A stretch of DNA of 64,000 nucleotides from Acholoe squamosa (GCA_949317995.1 OX439041.1:12040001-12104000), one strand, 5' to 3'; numbered from the stretch's first letter, positions 1-12,671 are shown. Notes: generated by a model not told the origin, from the sequence alone. A program made the numbers and translations.

Positions 1-670
1 AGTCCCAGGGACTAAAGATACAGTCCTGGGGACTGCAACATTGTCCTTGGGACTAGAGACACAGTCCTTGGTCCCCAGGACTGTATCTTTAGTCCCTGGG
101 ACTACACAGAGCAGTCCTGGGGACTAAGAAGTAGTCCTCAGGACTAAATTTGAAGTCCTGGGGACTACATCCCTAGTCACAACTACATTAGACATCAATC
201 AATGAATTAGTCCTCAGAACCACATGCATTAGTCCTGAGGACTAGGTAAATGTTTTTGTAGTCCTCAGGACTAAACAAGTAGTCCCTGAGTCTACGAATT
301 AGTCCCCAGGGCTAAAAGCTAAGTCCTGGAGACTAAAAGCACAGTCTTATACAAAGTCATGGGGTCTGCAAGGTAATTCATGGGAATGTACAATTAGTCC
401 CTATAGGACAATATCCTCATATTCTTAGTCCTGGGGACTAGGCTTTAGTCCTTAGGACTATGCTTTTATCCCCAGGACTTGACCGGTATAGTTTAGTTGT
501 GGGCTAAACTATCACCTAGTCCCCAGGACTAAGGATTATTGGCTATAGTCCTGAGGACTACCACTACGCCCGCGCACCTATGCTCACCGCGGGAGGCTCC
601 GCGTAGAGTCCGCGTATTTAGGTCAGCGCGGACGCGGCAGGCGCTGTAGCCCTGAGGACTAGCTAAACCG
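1..670. repeat. Array of short AGTCC/GGACT palindromes
   Basis: About 25-30 copies of a 13-bp palindrome of the form AGTCCTGGGGACT, AGTCCTCAGGACT or AGTCCCTGGGACT are scattered every 10-25 bp. The half sites are constant, while the central bases and the A/T-rich spacers vary, so this is not a simple tandem repeat. The array runs off the left edge. Its right part (about 555-735) overlaps a GC- and CpG-rich stretch in which two more half-palindromes occur (near 548 and 650). No gene was recognised. It could be the inside of a larger foldback element or an array of dyad binding sites. Confidence 0.75.
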
Positions 671-2536
671 CTGTCATCGGTATCCTGCGCATGCTCAGCA
701 CCACCTGCGCGGGCCTGGCTGCGCACTGGTCACGCCTCTCCCGTGTTTAGTGGGCGGGTTAGTGGCAGTGGGTGCCAAATGGGCCGCACAATGACCAGTG
801 TTGGTCTGTTTTCACCTTCAGGTGTTGGCATTTACCAGACAGCATCAGTTTACACGGGGTCTAATGTTGGTAGGTTAACATAAGCTACATTCACCTCCCA
901 AGGCACAACAGAGGGAAACATTTTTCAACTCAAATGTTACAACGTTTCCTTGGTAAGTCCTTTGTGAATGTTTCTGGGCATTTCGTTTTCTTTTATTATT
1001 TTTTCTCCTTCTTTTTGCAAACTGTTCATAAATATTGTATGTTTTCTCAAAGCTTTACACCGGTAGAATGTGTGCTGAAGCCTTTGGCATCATGTGATAT
1101 AACACCCATTACTGCAATAACTCCCAGACAGACCCATAATCGTGAACCTTTACCTATTCATTTCTTGTTAAAAATGATATATAGTTAAGCATAGGCAGAG
1201 CTATTCCACACCATGGCATGAAGAACTTGAATCTTGTTCTTCCTGACCCCATTCTCCACTGTTTTTATAATTGGCTCAACCCCCTTGTCTAAGTGTGAGT
1301 TGTGGGAGGTTTTCTTTTACCAAGATAAGAATGAAAGTCTAATGCAAGCCACCAACTTATTAATAACCTCATGACAAAAAAGGGCCTAAACCCACCACTA
1401 GTTGGAACAGGATTTTTTCACTACCACATGCCTTAAACCTGTCCGAGGAATGTAAAAAGAAATCATCCCATGCAAATTTGGTGGCCCCAAGAAGTCAAAA
1501 ACGACATGGCGATATTTGGCCATTTTGAGGCGATATTCTGACATTGAACCCTTTTAAAAGTTAAAATTGTTGATTTATTCCCAGAAGTCAGCAGAATACA
1601 CCCTTAGACGTTGAGATTTTCAATTTTCTTTTCAGACCAGGGGGCCTGCCCCCCCCCCATAAAAAAAAACAAGGAGAAGAAGAAAAAGAGAAAGAGGGGG
1701 AAAGAAGGAGAGGGAGGCACTTATTTGAAATGGTGTTCCATGTACCTTTGGAAAGCTTAGGTTATATGGAAATAAACTGTTGGTCTTTTTACTTAGGATA
1801 TATGTTTCCTCAGAAAGCACCAGAATGCACCATTTGTCCATTAGGATTTAAAAATTTCCCTGGGGATACCCCCATACCCAGTGCACCTACTATGAGGATT
1901 GTTAATTGGACACTTCTCAACAGAGAATGGTTTACTTTTAAGGGCAAAGTTGAACTGGTAGCATGATTGTGAAAATGCATTGTGTTTCACTATTTTATGG
2001 GAGTGGGGAAGCCTATGGACAATTTTAGAAAAAAAAATATCCTTCTGCTATAAGGCACACAAAGGGTCGATTCTCGCATATATGATGTGCCTGATACCCA
2101 AGGTGTTAAATTATGTACAGGTCTTGGGTATAAGCTGTGAATAAAACAAGAACAACAAGTCGTTGACAAACTCAAAATTTAATGTTTTATTTGAAACTGA
2201 AAATAATAAATTTATAAGTGAGTCTACCATGTTAAAAATAGCAATAACAAAGTACACACCGTATTTCCAGCAAGGTTTCAGAGATATAAAAATGTCTATA
2301 GTGAGTATGGACATTTCTTTACAAAAATAAAGTGGGAGACGTGATAAGAACACTTATAACAAAAAAGTATATCTCCGGTTAAGATTTTATCCTCTTTTTA
2401 TACACTAATATGCACAATGCAGTTCTTTAATTCACAATTTTCATACTATTGCACGATACCATTAGGCGGGGGCGGGGAATGTTGCCAAATTAAAAAAAAG
2501 AGAATCGGTGTGACGTAGGCCTGTGTTGAGCTTAGA
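671..2536. other. Intergenic, no gene recognised
   Basis: AT-rich sequence with only short, unconvincing reading frames. A poly-C/poly-A run followed by a purine-rich tract lies at about 1640-1710. Nothing else could be assigned. Confidence 0.5.
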
Positions 2537-3084
2537 GTGGAGGCTCCACTACGCGATATTTGGCTACATTCTCATGAAATGTTACCCAGTCAGTGTCTAA
2601 GGTAGAGGGTGTTAATATTCCTAAATTGTTAATATGAGATTTCGCCTGCACAGGCTCTGTTGGATTAGAGTGTAAATAATACCACTGTGACCAAGTAGGG
2701 GTGGTTACTCTGTCCTGCTATGTAAAGATCAACACAGCAAGATATAAATAACAACATGGCAGTCTATCAACAACTCACCATAAATCGCAGGGTCCTGTAA
2801 AAATCAAAAGTAAAATCTGATATTGAATTTCAGAGACTCATCAGAGTGAAAGTCTGTAATGTTTATGTTTGATCAACTTGATTAAGTAAACAAAAACATC
2901 TTTTGACAACAAAAACATGCTTGAGATTGCACACAAAGGCATCACCACATAAACAAAGAGCTTCCTCAACATTTGATTTTTACTTTGGAATAATAACGAA
3001 TAGCACTATATAGTCTGTTTTCTGTGCCGGCTTTTGTGAGAATAGCTCCGATTCTTTGCAAAAATCGGGTAGTGGAGTCTCCAC
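2537..3084. mobile_element. Non-autonomous DNA transposon, copy 1 (TIR GAGGCTCCACTACGCGAT)
   Basis: The left end GTGGAGGCTCCACTACGCGAT (bases 2537-2557) is mirrored at 3064-3084 as its near-perfect reverse complement. The inner flanks also mirror each other around TGAGAATAGCTCCGATT. The interior aligns over its whole length with 59637-60213, for example at the shared words AACAAAAACATCTTTTGACA and ATATAAATAACAACA. It has no coding capacity. About 550 bp long, it fits a MITE or deletion derivative of a cut-and-paste transposon. The target duplication was not resolved, so the superfamily is unassigned. Confidence 0.8.
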
Positions 3085-3544
3085 TTAAATCATCACTCTA
3101 AAAGGAGTGGGAAAAAACTTTCGTTCTTTACATTCTCTAGGCCTATCCACATCTTTATCTTCAGGTTCATGCTCCTTTATTATCATTATGCAACTTATAA
3201 AACTGTATCTATCAATCATGAAAACCTCTTTGTCACTCTCTGTCGACTTTTACATAAAAGGTGCATACCAATTGTATATTCAAACTCTATCCGGCAAAAT
3301 ATTAGAACGAACATCGGTAGGACTATTCTATACAGTGATAACATTTAGTCAATATAATGACATGCAATTAGCAAAGTCTGTCTCGTTCAAAGTACTACTA
3401 TTGTTGTTACACAAACAGTGACTGACTAGTGATCTTATTACATTGAGATTAAACATTCTGAAAATGGTTTCTTGCATTTTCCTGTTGTTTTTCCATCCAG
3501 ATGGAGATAATGAACCTTCCCTTTGAAGGCTCATAATTATTACC
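3085..3544. other. Sequence beyond the satellite, no gene recognised
   Basis: This AT-rich stretch lies on the 3' side of PACRG, beyond the satellite. A reversed AATAAA occurs at about 3177-3182 and could be a distal poly(A) signal if transcription reads through the array; this is speculative. Confidence 0.3.
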
Positions 3545-5398
3545 TATACATGACGTAAGAGTGGGAATCATGTATTTGATGTTATCTGAACATGACTTGT
3601 AGGTAGGAATTCCATACTTGATGTTATTAGTTAAGTACACATAACTCATAGGTAGGAATCATGTACTTGATGTTATTAGTTAAGTACACATAACTCATAG
3701 GTAGGAATCATGTACTTGATGTTATTAGTTCAGTACACATGACTCGTAGGTAGGAATCACATACTTGATGTTATTAGTTCAGTACACATGACTTGTAGGT
3801 AGGAATCATGTACTAGATGTCATTAGTTAAGTACACATGACTCATAGGTAGGAATTATGTACTTGATGTTATTAGTTAAGTACACATGACTCGTAGGTAG
3901 GAATCACATACTTGATGTTATTAGTTAAGTACACATGACTCATAGGTAGGAATTATGTACTTGATGTTATTGGTTAAGTACACATGACTCGTAGGTAGGA
4001 ATCACATACTTGATGTTATTAGTTAAGTACACATGACTCATAGGTAGGAATTATGTACTTGATATTATTAGTTCAGTACACATGACTCGTAGGTAGGAAT
4101 CACATACTTGATGTTATTAGTTGAGTACACATGACTCGTAGGTAGGAATCACATACTTGATGTTATTAGTTGAGTACACATGACTCGTAGGTAGGAATCA
4201 TGTACTTAAATTTATTAGTTAAGTATACATGACTGATAGGTAGGAATCATGTACTTGATGTTATTAGTTTAGTCCACATGACTCATGAGTTGGAATCATG
4301 TATTGGAATAATGTTATTAGTTGAGTACACATGACTTGTAGGTAGGAATCACATACTTGATGTTATTAGTTAAGTACACATAACTTGTAGGTAGGAATTA
4401 TGTACTTGATGTTATTAGTTCAGTACACATGACTCGTAGGTAGGAATCACATACTTGATGTTATTAGTTCAGTACACATGACTCATAGGTAGGAATTATG
4501 TACTTGATATTATTAGTTCAGTACACATGACTCGTAGGTAGGAATCACATACTTGATGTTATTAGTTAAGTACACATGACTCGTAGGTAGGAATTATGTA
4601 CTTGATATTATTAGTTAAGTACACATGACTCGTAGGTAGGAATCACATACTTGATGTTATTAGTTCAGTACACATGACTCATAGGTAGGAATTATGTACT
4701 TGATATTATTAGTTCAGTACACATGACTCGTAGGTAGGAATCACATACTTGATGTTATTAGTTAAGTACACATGACTCGTAGGTAGGAATTATGTACTTG
4801 ATATTATTAGTTAAGTACACATGACTCGTAGGTAGGAATCACATACTTGATGTTATTAGTTCAGTACACATGACTCGTAGGTAGGAATCATGTACTTGAT
4901 GTTATAAGTTCAGTACACATGACTCATAGGTAGGAATCATGTACTTGATGTTATTAGTTAAGTACACATGACTCATAGGTAGGAATCACATACTTGATGT
5001 TATTAGTTGAGTACACATGACTCGTAGGTAGGAATTATGTACTTAATTTTATTAGTTAAGTATACATGACTCATAGGTAGGAATCATGTACTTGATGTTA
5101 TTAGTTTAGTCCACATGACTCATGAGTTGGAATCATGTATTGGAATAATGTTATTAGTTGAGTACACATGACTCGTAGGTAGGAATCACATACTTGATGT
5201 TATTAGTTAAGTACACATAACTTGTAGGTAGGAATCATGTACTTGATGTTATTAGTTCTATACACATGACTCATAGGTAGGAATCATGTACTTGATGTTA
5301 TTAGTTCAGTACACATGACTCATAGGTAGGAATCACATACTTGATGTTATTAGTTGAGTACACATGACTCGTAGGTAGGAATCATGTACTTGATATTA
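3545..5398 (-). repeat. 49-bp satellite made of the PACRG C-terminal codons and stop
   Basis: About 37 tandem copies of a 49-bp unit. Read on the minus strand, each unit corresponds to the end of the PACRG terminal exon: AAYATCAAGTACATGATTCC, then CTACCTACGAGTCATG, then TGTACTCAACTAAT, which translates as [15 protein letters not shown]-stop. The first unit (5350-5398) is the genuine end of the coding sequence; the others follow downstream of the stop. Variant units alternate (CATGTACTT, CACATACTT and TTATGTACTT on the plus strand). Units at the distal end (3545-3650) are the most diverged and include one of about 42 bp. A block of about 17 units carrying an odd variant (CATGAGTTGGAATCATG) recurs 837 bp apart (4284 and 5121), showing block duplication. 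Because 49 is not a multiple of three, the units cannot be read through in one frame. Confidence 0.93.
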
Positions 5399-5510
5399 AT
5401 GTAGGCATCAGGCCCACCGTGCCTCTCCAGGATAGACAGCGTCTCCTCTATCAGGTCCCCAATGTTCTGATTCTTCTGCTGTCCATAGTCTATTTGGTCA
5501 CCCAGGTTCT
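5350..5510 (-). CDS. PACRG: PACRG exon 6, terminal coding exon
   Basis: Acceptor TTGTACCAG before 5510; 52 residues plus TAA. It encodes [36 protein letters not shown] and the conserved end. Its last 49 bases are the founder of the downstream satellite. In the repeat context TAA is followed by TAA (TAATAA), a double stop. Confidence 0.95.
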
Positions 5511-8500
5511 CTGGTACAAGGAGAGAGAAAAAAGTCATTTTTTATCTTTCAAACCTTAAGAGATATAAAGTACATTTTGCATCATGCCTGTCATTGTCCA
5601 TGAATGTAGCCTTGGTGAGTTAATTACAAGGCCTACATTCGTGCATCATGCTGACCCCACAGGGCTGATACATTCATGGAGTGTCGACAGGATGCATCAC
5701 CCACACATCCGCCTGCTTCGGCAAGATTCAAGTGCTATCCTCTGTGGTAAGCAGACTAACCACTTTTTCCTTACATAGATATATATATAAGGGCACCCAA
5801 AAGTACCAAAAATCATTCCTCTTTGCAAGCAATCGTTTTTCTTTCTGCCATAGCAATAATCTGTGATTTCTTTTATGTTAAAAAGAAGGTATCTTTTCTT
5901 CTTATATTTCCTAAGAGAGTTGGACATATCAGTTTGCTCCACCTCAGATAAGATCTGTTTGATAAGCATGTCAGAATATAATGACTAAATTTAAAGAGAT
6001 AATTTGTGTATGCATACTCACTGTTTTTGTTCTTGAACTTGTTGAGTACAGGCAGGATCTGTCTGTAGTAAGGTATCTACATGTGTATACATACTCACAG
6101 CTTTTGTTCTTGAACTTGTTGAGTACAGGCAGGATCTGTCTGTAGTAAGGTACCTACATGTATACATATACATACTCACTGCTTTTGTTCTTGAACTTGT
6201 TGAGTACAGGCAGGATCTGTCTGTAGTAAGGTATCTACATATATGTATACATACTCACTGTTTTTGTTCCTGAACCTGTTGAGTACAGGCAGGATCTGTT
6301 TGTAGTAAGGTACCTACATGTGTCAATATTCTCACTGCTTTTGTTCTTGAACTTGTTGAGTACAGGCAGGATCTGTCTGTAGTAAGGTACCTACATGTGT
6401 ATACATACTCACTGTTTTTGTTCTTGAACTTGTTGAGTACAGGCAGGATCTGTCTGTAGTAAGGTACCTACATGTGTATACATACTCACTGTTTTTGTTC
6501 TTGAACTTGTTGAGTACAGGCAGAATCTGTCTGTAGAAAGGTACCTACATGTGTCAATATATACTCACTGTTTTTGTTCCTGAACTTGTTGAGTACAGGC
6601 AGGATCTGTCTGTAGTAAGTTATCTACATGTATACATATACATACTCACTGTTTTTGTTCTTGAACTTATTGAGTACAGGCAGGATCTGTCTGTAGTAAG
6701 GTACCTACATGTGTATACATACTCACTGTTTTTGTTCTTGAACTTGTTGAGTACAGGCAGAATCTGTCTGTAGAAAGGTACCTACATGTGTCAATATATA
6801 CTCACTGTTTTTGTTCCTGAACTTGTTGAGTACAGGCAGGATCTGTCTGTAGTAAGTTATCTACATGTATACATATACATACTCACTGTTTTTGTTCTTG
6901 AACTTGTTGAGTACAGGCAGGATCTGTCTGTAGTAAGGTACCAGGGCCTCACCCACCATGTCTGCACAGGTACACAGCTGCTGTATAGCCTTTAGCGTCC
7001 GACACACCACCCGCTTGTCATGTGTCTCCAGGGCATCTACAGGGAAGAAATTAATTAGAGAATTATGTTTATCAGTTGGGTTTATGCATGAATGCAGCCC
7101 TGACTGGCCTATCATAACAGCTAGATAGTCTGTTTGGCACAGGTATACACAACTGCTGAATGACCTTACGTGTCCAACACACCACATGCTTGGCATGGGT
7201 CTCTAGCCTAGGGCAACTACAAGGATGGGAAATAATTAAGGTTAAGACATTTTAGAAATTCTGTTGTTTCTTTTTTAATCTTTTTTTAACATTTATATAG
7301 GAAATGTTAGGACACATATCAATGGATGTATCAAATTCTTTGATTTCATTGTAAAATAATGATGGGAAAATGAAAACTGTTAGAGAGGGGAAGAACACGA
7401 AAAGGATACAGGAAAAATCCTCAAAAAGTATTGAAAAATTTCTTTAAAATATGAAAAAATGATACAAAATTCTTCAAAATCACACGCCTGCTTTGCTAGG
7501 GTCGGTCGGGTTACTGGAAACTAACTTTTTTTTTTATTTGGCCTCACTACTTACATCAAATATTAACTTTTAAGTAATATTACTTACTTTTAATGGGTAG
7601 TATAAGCTGTGGGACCACACTGAGTGCTTTACCATGACCATGCAGTAAGAGATCGGTGACTCCCTCCTCGGCCATCACGTCATACGGGTGGGTCGTCTCC
7701 CTCAGACCGTCAAAGAATAGGGGCAGGTAGTGGTGGTAGTCCAACAGGGCAGGGTCGGGCTAAAAAGTGGAAAATTTAACATTTTTTAATAGAAATGATT
7801 GATATTAAAGGGTGAATTCTGAGTATCAAAGTAGGGCATTCTAGACATTCTATGCTGGTCAGGAAGCATATTTTGCATGCAATCATCGTAAATATAAGGG
7901 GGAATGTTGAATCAGCCCTGAAAATCAACATGAACAGTCTTTAGACAATCAATTTACTCTGTAAAGAAATAAAGTGACATAATTTTAGAGAAGGATGAGG
8001 TGATGATGATATCAAATGATAAGTTCTTAAGCCCCCAGCCCAACCACTGCAGATGCCTATGGCCTTTCTATGGGATTTTTTGGTACGACTCTAAGTATGG
8101 AGTCGTAATGTATTAAGAAATGACCCCCTGGGAGTGTACATCATCTCCATACGGTCAGCATGATACATTGATACAGATCTTGTGAGTTACTTGGCAGGGC
8201 CACATTCATGCACCATGATGAAAAAAATAAAAATGCATTAATGCACTTTATAAAACGGCGAGCCGTGTTCTCTGAGGCATTCGTTCATTAGGGAGTGGTC
8301 AATATTTATCAACGGGGGGGTTCATGAAAATCTTTTACGCCCCCCTAAACAGCAGTCAAAATTTGTTGTGCCCCCCCCGTGCCAGAGGCGCGGAGAATTT
8401 TCATTCCCCTCTTTGAGCTATAGTAACGCACAGGTTTTTTGCTAAAAGGAGGGTAAATTTTTTTTAGCCCCCTCCCCTCAAGAGGGGTCAAAATTCTTTT

Positions 8501-11500
8501 AGCCCCCCCTCGAGAGGGGTCTGAAATTTTTACGGCCCTCTCAAACCCACCAGCCCACCCCCCCCCCCGTTGATAAATAATAACCACTCCCTTATAGAAC
8601 CAGGGGTGTAGGAAGCAAATTTTTATTGGGGGGGCCCAGGGGTCTTGATTGGGGGGGCCTGCTACATTTTTATATAGGCTTATATAGGGAACCTCCTCAT
8701 TATTGGAGGGCCTAGGCCCCCCTGGCCCCCCTTTTCCTACGCCCCTGAGAACAACAGTCAGTCTTGATGTGAGGAGAATCTTTGTCTATTCTCTAAATAT
8801 CAACAATGGCGTTTAAACAGCCTGCAAGCAAGAGTAGACATATATAATAGTGTATATCCAAGCCAGGGTTATATACATCATTTCATAGGCCCAACACAAT
8901 CCTTTTTTAACTTACCACACTGTCAGCCCATTTCATTTTGCAACCCTTGACGGTATCACTCTGCATGATGGGAATGTGGCCTTGGTCATAGAAGGTACGA
9001 AAGGTAGACTGGGCACAGCTCGGACGGCGACGAAACGCTCCAGCTTTAGGGGGCTTGTTGGGCTAAAAACAAGAAGTGGGGTCTCATTTGAGTCTGTTCA
9101 GTCTATACAAAAAGTTTTTTTTCCTTTGCAGGCCACTCGGTCCTGCATATTTTATTACCGGGTATTCTGCTTGATTTTGGTAGGACCAATTACCTCAAGA
9201 TTATTTTCAGGAAAGAAAAGAAGAAGAAACAAAAAGCATCTACTATTTTAAACAGTTAATTCTTTAATTGTTAACCAAAAGTAATGCCTTTTGTTTCAGG
9301 ATGTAAAAATCTTAATAATGGTCCAATTTGCAATCCATGAAAAATTTATCCCAAGTTTCCGGTCCAGGAGTCTGCCAATTTCTTCTTTTTGCCAGAAAAA
9401 GCCAGAGTACTGCGAGTATAGAATGCCACCAGAAGCTGTCCGCATTCTCGCCAACCCAGAGCCTGCCGGGCGCCAAGGTATGTGTACCGATCGTGTACAA
9501 ACACTATGGCAGGCTTCGAGTCACGGTGGAGGGGAATGATTTTTCAACTTGAATTTATTGATATTCTATTGATTTTTTATTGATTAATCATGTAATAAAG
9601 ACAGTAAGGAATGGGCTAACGGGCACCTCATTCAGTGTATCGTAGGATATCGTAACTCATGGCCTACAGCCACCCGTTACTATATCCTACGATACACTGA
9701 ATTCAGTACCTGTTAGCCCATTCATTACTCTCTTAATATTACTATGCACAGTGCCTGCCTTTACTACAGCAACCAGCTTGCTAGCTTCCCTGTCTGTGTC
9801 TGTACTGCCGCCTGTTAGGGGTTTCATGAACTAGAACACACCTACAATGCACAAATTCTCACCAGAGGTCACTACCTCACTCATACATGTACTTGTCTTA
9901 CACTAAGCATTGATACAATAAACCTTTTAAGTTCTAGCATCTTCTCTTGGTGACTAGGTGAGCATACTGAATTTCTTGATAGCCTATCCCTTTAGAGGTG
10001 GGGGTGGGGTCGGGGCCCGGGGGGGGACACTCACCTCTTTTCTGACACAGGTGTGCAGCCGAGCCTCTAACAACCCTTACCCTTGTTAGGGAGATTTTAC
10101 CTTGAAAACCTTACCCTTGTTAGGGAGATTTTACCTTGAAAACCTTACCCTTGTTAGGGGGATTTTACCTTGAAAACCTTACCCTTGTTAGGGAGGTTTT
10201 ACCTTGAAAACCTTACCCTTGTTAGGGAGATTTTACCTTGAAAACCTTACCCTTGTTAGGGAGATTTTACCTTGAAAACCTTACCCTTGTTAGGGAGATT
10301 TTACCTTGAAAACCTTACCCTTGTTAGGGCACCTTTGACCAAATGGCCCATCTTTTTTTTTTAAAGAAAAATCTGACCAATAATCTTTGCTCTTCAGAAT
10401 TGACCATGAACATTCCCTTAGGTTAGAAGATTTTCTAAAAATTCAGGAAATTCTGGCCTAAATCTGGGTATTTCTCTGGCATTTTAGTTGAAAGTGGACC
10501 CTTGTTAGGGGGATTTGCGTCAAAGTTAACCTTGTTAGGGCAATTTTTGGCTGAAAATAGGACCCTTGCTAGGGGGATTTTGATGAAAAAGTGCCATTGC
10601 CAGCCGCACACATATGTCAGCAAAATATATGAAGTGTCCGCCCCAGGGGTCAGGTTTCCTCATTTTGGAAATTTTTGGGGTGAGGCACCCTCAATTAGAG
10701 TATATCTGTCATTTGAAAAGATTTTCATAAAAAAAAAAAGAAATCTACTATATGCCCACTTTTTACTTACAGAAGCACTCTGGCCTTTTTATTGAACACA
10801 TTCAAAATAAAAGTATTATGCTTCCTCCGTAGGTTTAAAAGAGATGCCACCTCTACCTTCACACTGAGCCGAGGACTCTACTCATTGAGGGGGTCTAGAT
10901 GGGGGGGGGGGCATGTCACTTGTCGATTTTAAGAAAAGCCCATGTCCCATGTCACTAAATTTGCAATTTCCCCTGTCACTGTCACTAAGCTCCATTTCAC
11001 ATGTCGATTTTAAGAGAAGCCCATGTCCCATATGTTACTATCTTTTTTTCTCCTGTCTTTGTCACTCGAACTCTACGTCCTTTGTCGATTTTAAGAAAAG
11101 TCTATGTCACACTGTCGATTTTAAGGGTCTCTAGGAGTATATGCATCAACCCTGTAGGGTCGGCATGATGCTCCAATGAAGTGCTGGCGAGACTACTCAC
11201 CGGCCTTTAAAAGATTAAAGGCCGCTAATGCAGGAGTGCATCATGCCCATTGGTCGTCATGATGCACCAATGAAGTGCTGGTGAGCACTCACCAGCACTT
11301 CGTCGGGGATCGTACCGTCACTACTGGGATGTATCAGCCCTGAAGATGCATGAATGCAGCCCTGGTGAGTTACTCACCAGGGCTGCATTCATGTATCATG
11401 ACGACCAATGGGCATGATGCATTAATGCATTAATAAATGGTTCTCTGCAAATGCGTAGTTTATTACCTGTGCATACCGTAATACCTCACATATAAGGTGC

Positions 11501-12640
11501 GGCTTATACGTGAGGACGCACCCCTGGTGCACCTAATAGGATCTCCCTAAGCTCGGTTGTGACTTTCACGCTAAGATATTATACAATATAATAGTGCTGA
11601 AATTATGAAAATATAAACTCAGCTGCACCTAATGGGTGTACCACTCAGGATGCACCTTATATGTGGGGCACACCTCATATGCGAGGCATTAAGGTAGGCT
11701 ACATACCAAGAACCGAAACTCTAACCACAAGTTTATCTACTAAGTAGCCTGGTTTATAGCCTGGTTTATTTTACCCCCACTTGAATAGGTCTAGAAGATT
11801 GTACATGTAAGTGGAGCTAGTCGTGTTAAATAAGAACCACATTGAAACATTGAAGTACTGCCTATAATGCATGATGACTGATGGTTTTAGTACATGCATA
11901 CTATGACCAATGGTTATCATGATGCATAAATGAATCATGACCATCGGTCACCATGACGCATTGATGCATCATGACCATTGATCAGCATGATGCATAATGC
12001 ATTAAAGCATCATGACCATCGGTCACCATGATGCATAAATGCATTCATGCATCATGGCTTTTGGTTGTCATGATGCATTATTCTGTATTCACGCTGTATA
12101 AATGATGTATGATTGGAACCAATGTATCATGACTTTTGACCATCAAGATAGACGAATCCATCATGTGAAACTCTGCATATAACCCAGACCTGTGTATAAG
12201 CCACACCATGGGTTTTCTGTAAGAGGCTCCTGGGGTCGGAAAAGAACCTGCCATCATTGCATTGGTGCACCATGCCTTTGATAACGTATCAAGGGGCCTT
12301 GAATGCGCGTCCCCAATTTCCCATGTCAATTTTAAGAAATTATCATGGTACGGTGTCGATTTTAAGATATGTCCATGTCACTGTGTCGATTTTAAGAAAA
12401 GGTCATGTCCCCATGTCGATTTTAAGAAAATGCCAATGTCCCATGTCACTATTAAAGCTCAAAAATGCCCATGTCGCCATGTCGAATTTAGGGGTCTAGA
12501 GCCATTATCAAGTCTGTAGGGATGATAGTGCAGCCGTGAAGAGTCAAAGACCCTCAATAAACAACACTCTGCGAAAATGATGTGAAGATCTGGATTCCCC
12601 CTTCTCAACAGAGCCCCCCCCCACAAAAAACACACAGAAA

Positions 12641-12671
<31 letters not shown>

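Noticed and set aside
3545-5398. CRISPR-like repeat and spacer array
   Set aside because: The whole 49-bp unit is repeated with no unique spacers, in a eukaryotic gene context.
6861-7196. A single 111-codon minus-strand ORF as the gene
   Set aside because: Only 6887-7036 is exon; the remainder reads through intron on both sides, as shown by the CCCTGTAG acceptor and GTGAGT donor.
10072-10331. Interstitial telomere repeat (TTAGGG/CCCTAA)
   Set aside because: TTAGGG and TTACCC occur once per 34-bp unit and are never in tandem.
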